The notes under the pieces were generated by a model. The model made no database searches, was not told the origin of the DNA, and saw nothing but the letters and a program-made list of their open reading frames with translations. Position numbers and translations under genes: made by a program. Shown here piece by piece: positions 5,781-6,034 of a stretch of DNA of 6,034 nucleotides; the stretch's first letter is position 1; every line of letters begins with the position of its first letter. Origin of the DNA: an uncultured Candidatus Melainabacteria bacterium (GTDB lineage: Bacteria > Cyanobacteriota > Vampirovibrionia > Gastranaerophilales > Gastranaerophilaceae); assembly GCA_937891325.1 (NCBI GenBank), contig CALAFU010000236.1, positions 1 to 6,034 on the forward strand, read 5' to 3'.

Positions 5781-6034
5781 CTATAATGTTGTAATATTGT
5801 CACGCGTAATTATCGCGTCATAATTTTTGTATCCTAAAATCTTTAAAATGTCATCAGAATGGCAACCTAAAATCATTTTGCACGCATCAGAGCTGTAATT
5901 TGCAATACCTCGAGCAAATTCAATGTCGTTTTCGTCCATAATTGATACAACTTCACCTTTTTTAAACTCATTAACAACATCTAAAACACCGATTGGAAGT
6001 AGGCTAGACTCTTTTTCTAGAATTGCTTTTTTAG
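5781..6034 (-). CDS. proB: Glutamate 5-kinase, C-terminal PUA domain (5' end cut by window edge)
   Basis: The last 83 codons are visible, ending in TAG at 5783-5781; the kinase domain lies right of the window. ProB phosphorylates glutamate with ATP, the first and feedback-controlled step of proline synthesis. The visible part matches the C-terminal PUA domain of bacterial ProB: SLLPIGVLDV, then FKKGEVVSIMD, ARGIANYSSD, ILKILGYKNYDAIITRDN. The position 7 nt upstream of proA, in the usual proBA order, supports the call. The amino-acid kinase domain and the proline-inhibition residues cannot be checked. The operon promoter also lies outside. Confidence 0.92.
   Translation of the reverse strand, partial: KKAILEKESSLLPIGVLDVVNEFKKGEVVSIMDENDIEFARGIANYSSDACKMILGCHSDDILKILGYKNYDAIITRDNITTL

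Noticed and set aside
1..6034. CRISPR array, insertion sequence, prophage or defence system
   Set aside because: No spaced direct repeats, transposase, integrase or defence-family motifs were seen; the window is filled with housekeeping genes.

Overview
The window is AT-rich, tightly packed bacterial DNA carrying core metabolism and translation genes. I see no mobile element, CRISPR array, rRNA or tRNA. HydG, the radical-SAM maturase of [FeFe]-hydrogenase, points to a fermentative or anaerobic hydrogen-metabolising organism. The TyrA is a short, ACT-less enzyme with a cofactor loop like that of cyanobacterial NADP-dependent arogenate dehydrogenase. Together with low GC and HydG, this makes a non-photosynthetic relative of cyanobacteria (Melainabacteria/Gastranaerophilales type) a reasonable guess. 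A clostridial-type Firmicute is the main alternative, and the HisRS cysteine pattern is also common there. The lineage is inference, not something the window proves.

Layout from left to right. (1) Positions 1-436, minus strand: the N-terminal part of an MtaB-type tRNA methylthiotransferase, running off the left edge, with a -10 box directly before its ATG. (2) Positions 437-647: a 211-bp intergenic region. It holds a minus-strand intrinsic terminator (462-485), a perfect 16-bp-arm palindrome (590-623) and a possible 21-codon reading frame on the plus strand. (3) Positions 648-2215, minus strand: hisS followed by a small degenerate nucleotidyltransferase-like gene, overlapping by one base (TAATG). 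(4) Positions 2216-2314: a 99-bp divergent promoter region. (5) Positions 2315-3733, plus strand: hydG, alone on its strand, with no hydE, hydF or hydrogenase gene visible. (6) Positions 3743-6034, minus strand: a proB-proA-tyrA operon with a 7-nt gap and then directly abutting stop and start codons; proB is cut by the right edge.

The functions are proline synthesis (ProB, ProA), tyrosine synthesis (TyrA), H-cluster assembly (HydG, which consumes tyrosine), histidine tRNA charging (HisRS) and tRNA A37 modification (MtaB). The unexplained parts are the nucleotidyltransferase-like protein coupled to hisS, the GC-rich palindrome behind it, and start sites that look leaderless or nearly so. I found no convincing new multi-gene system here.
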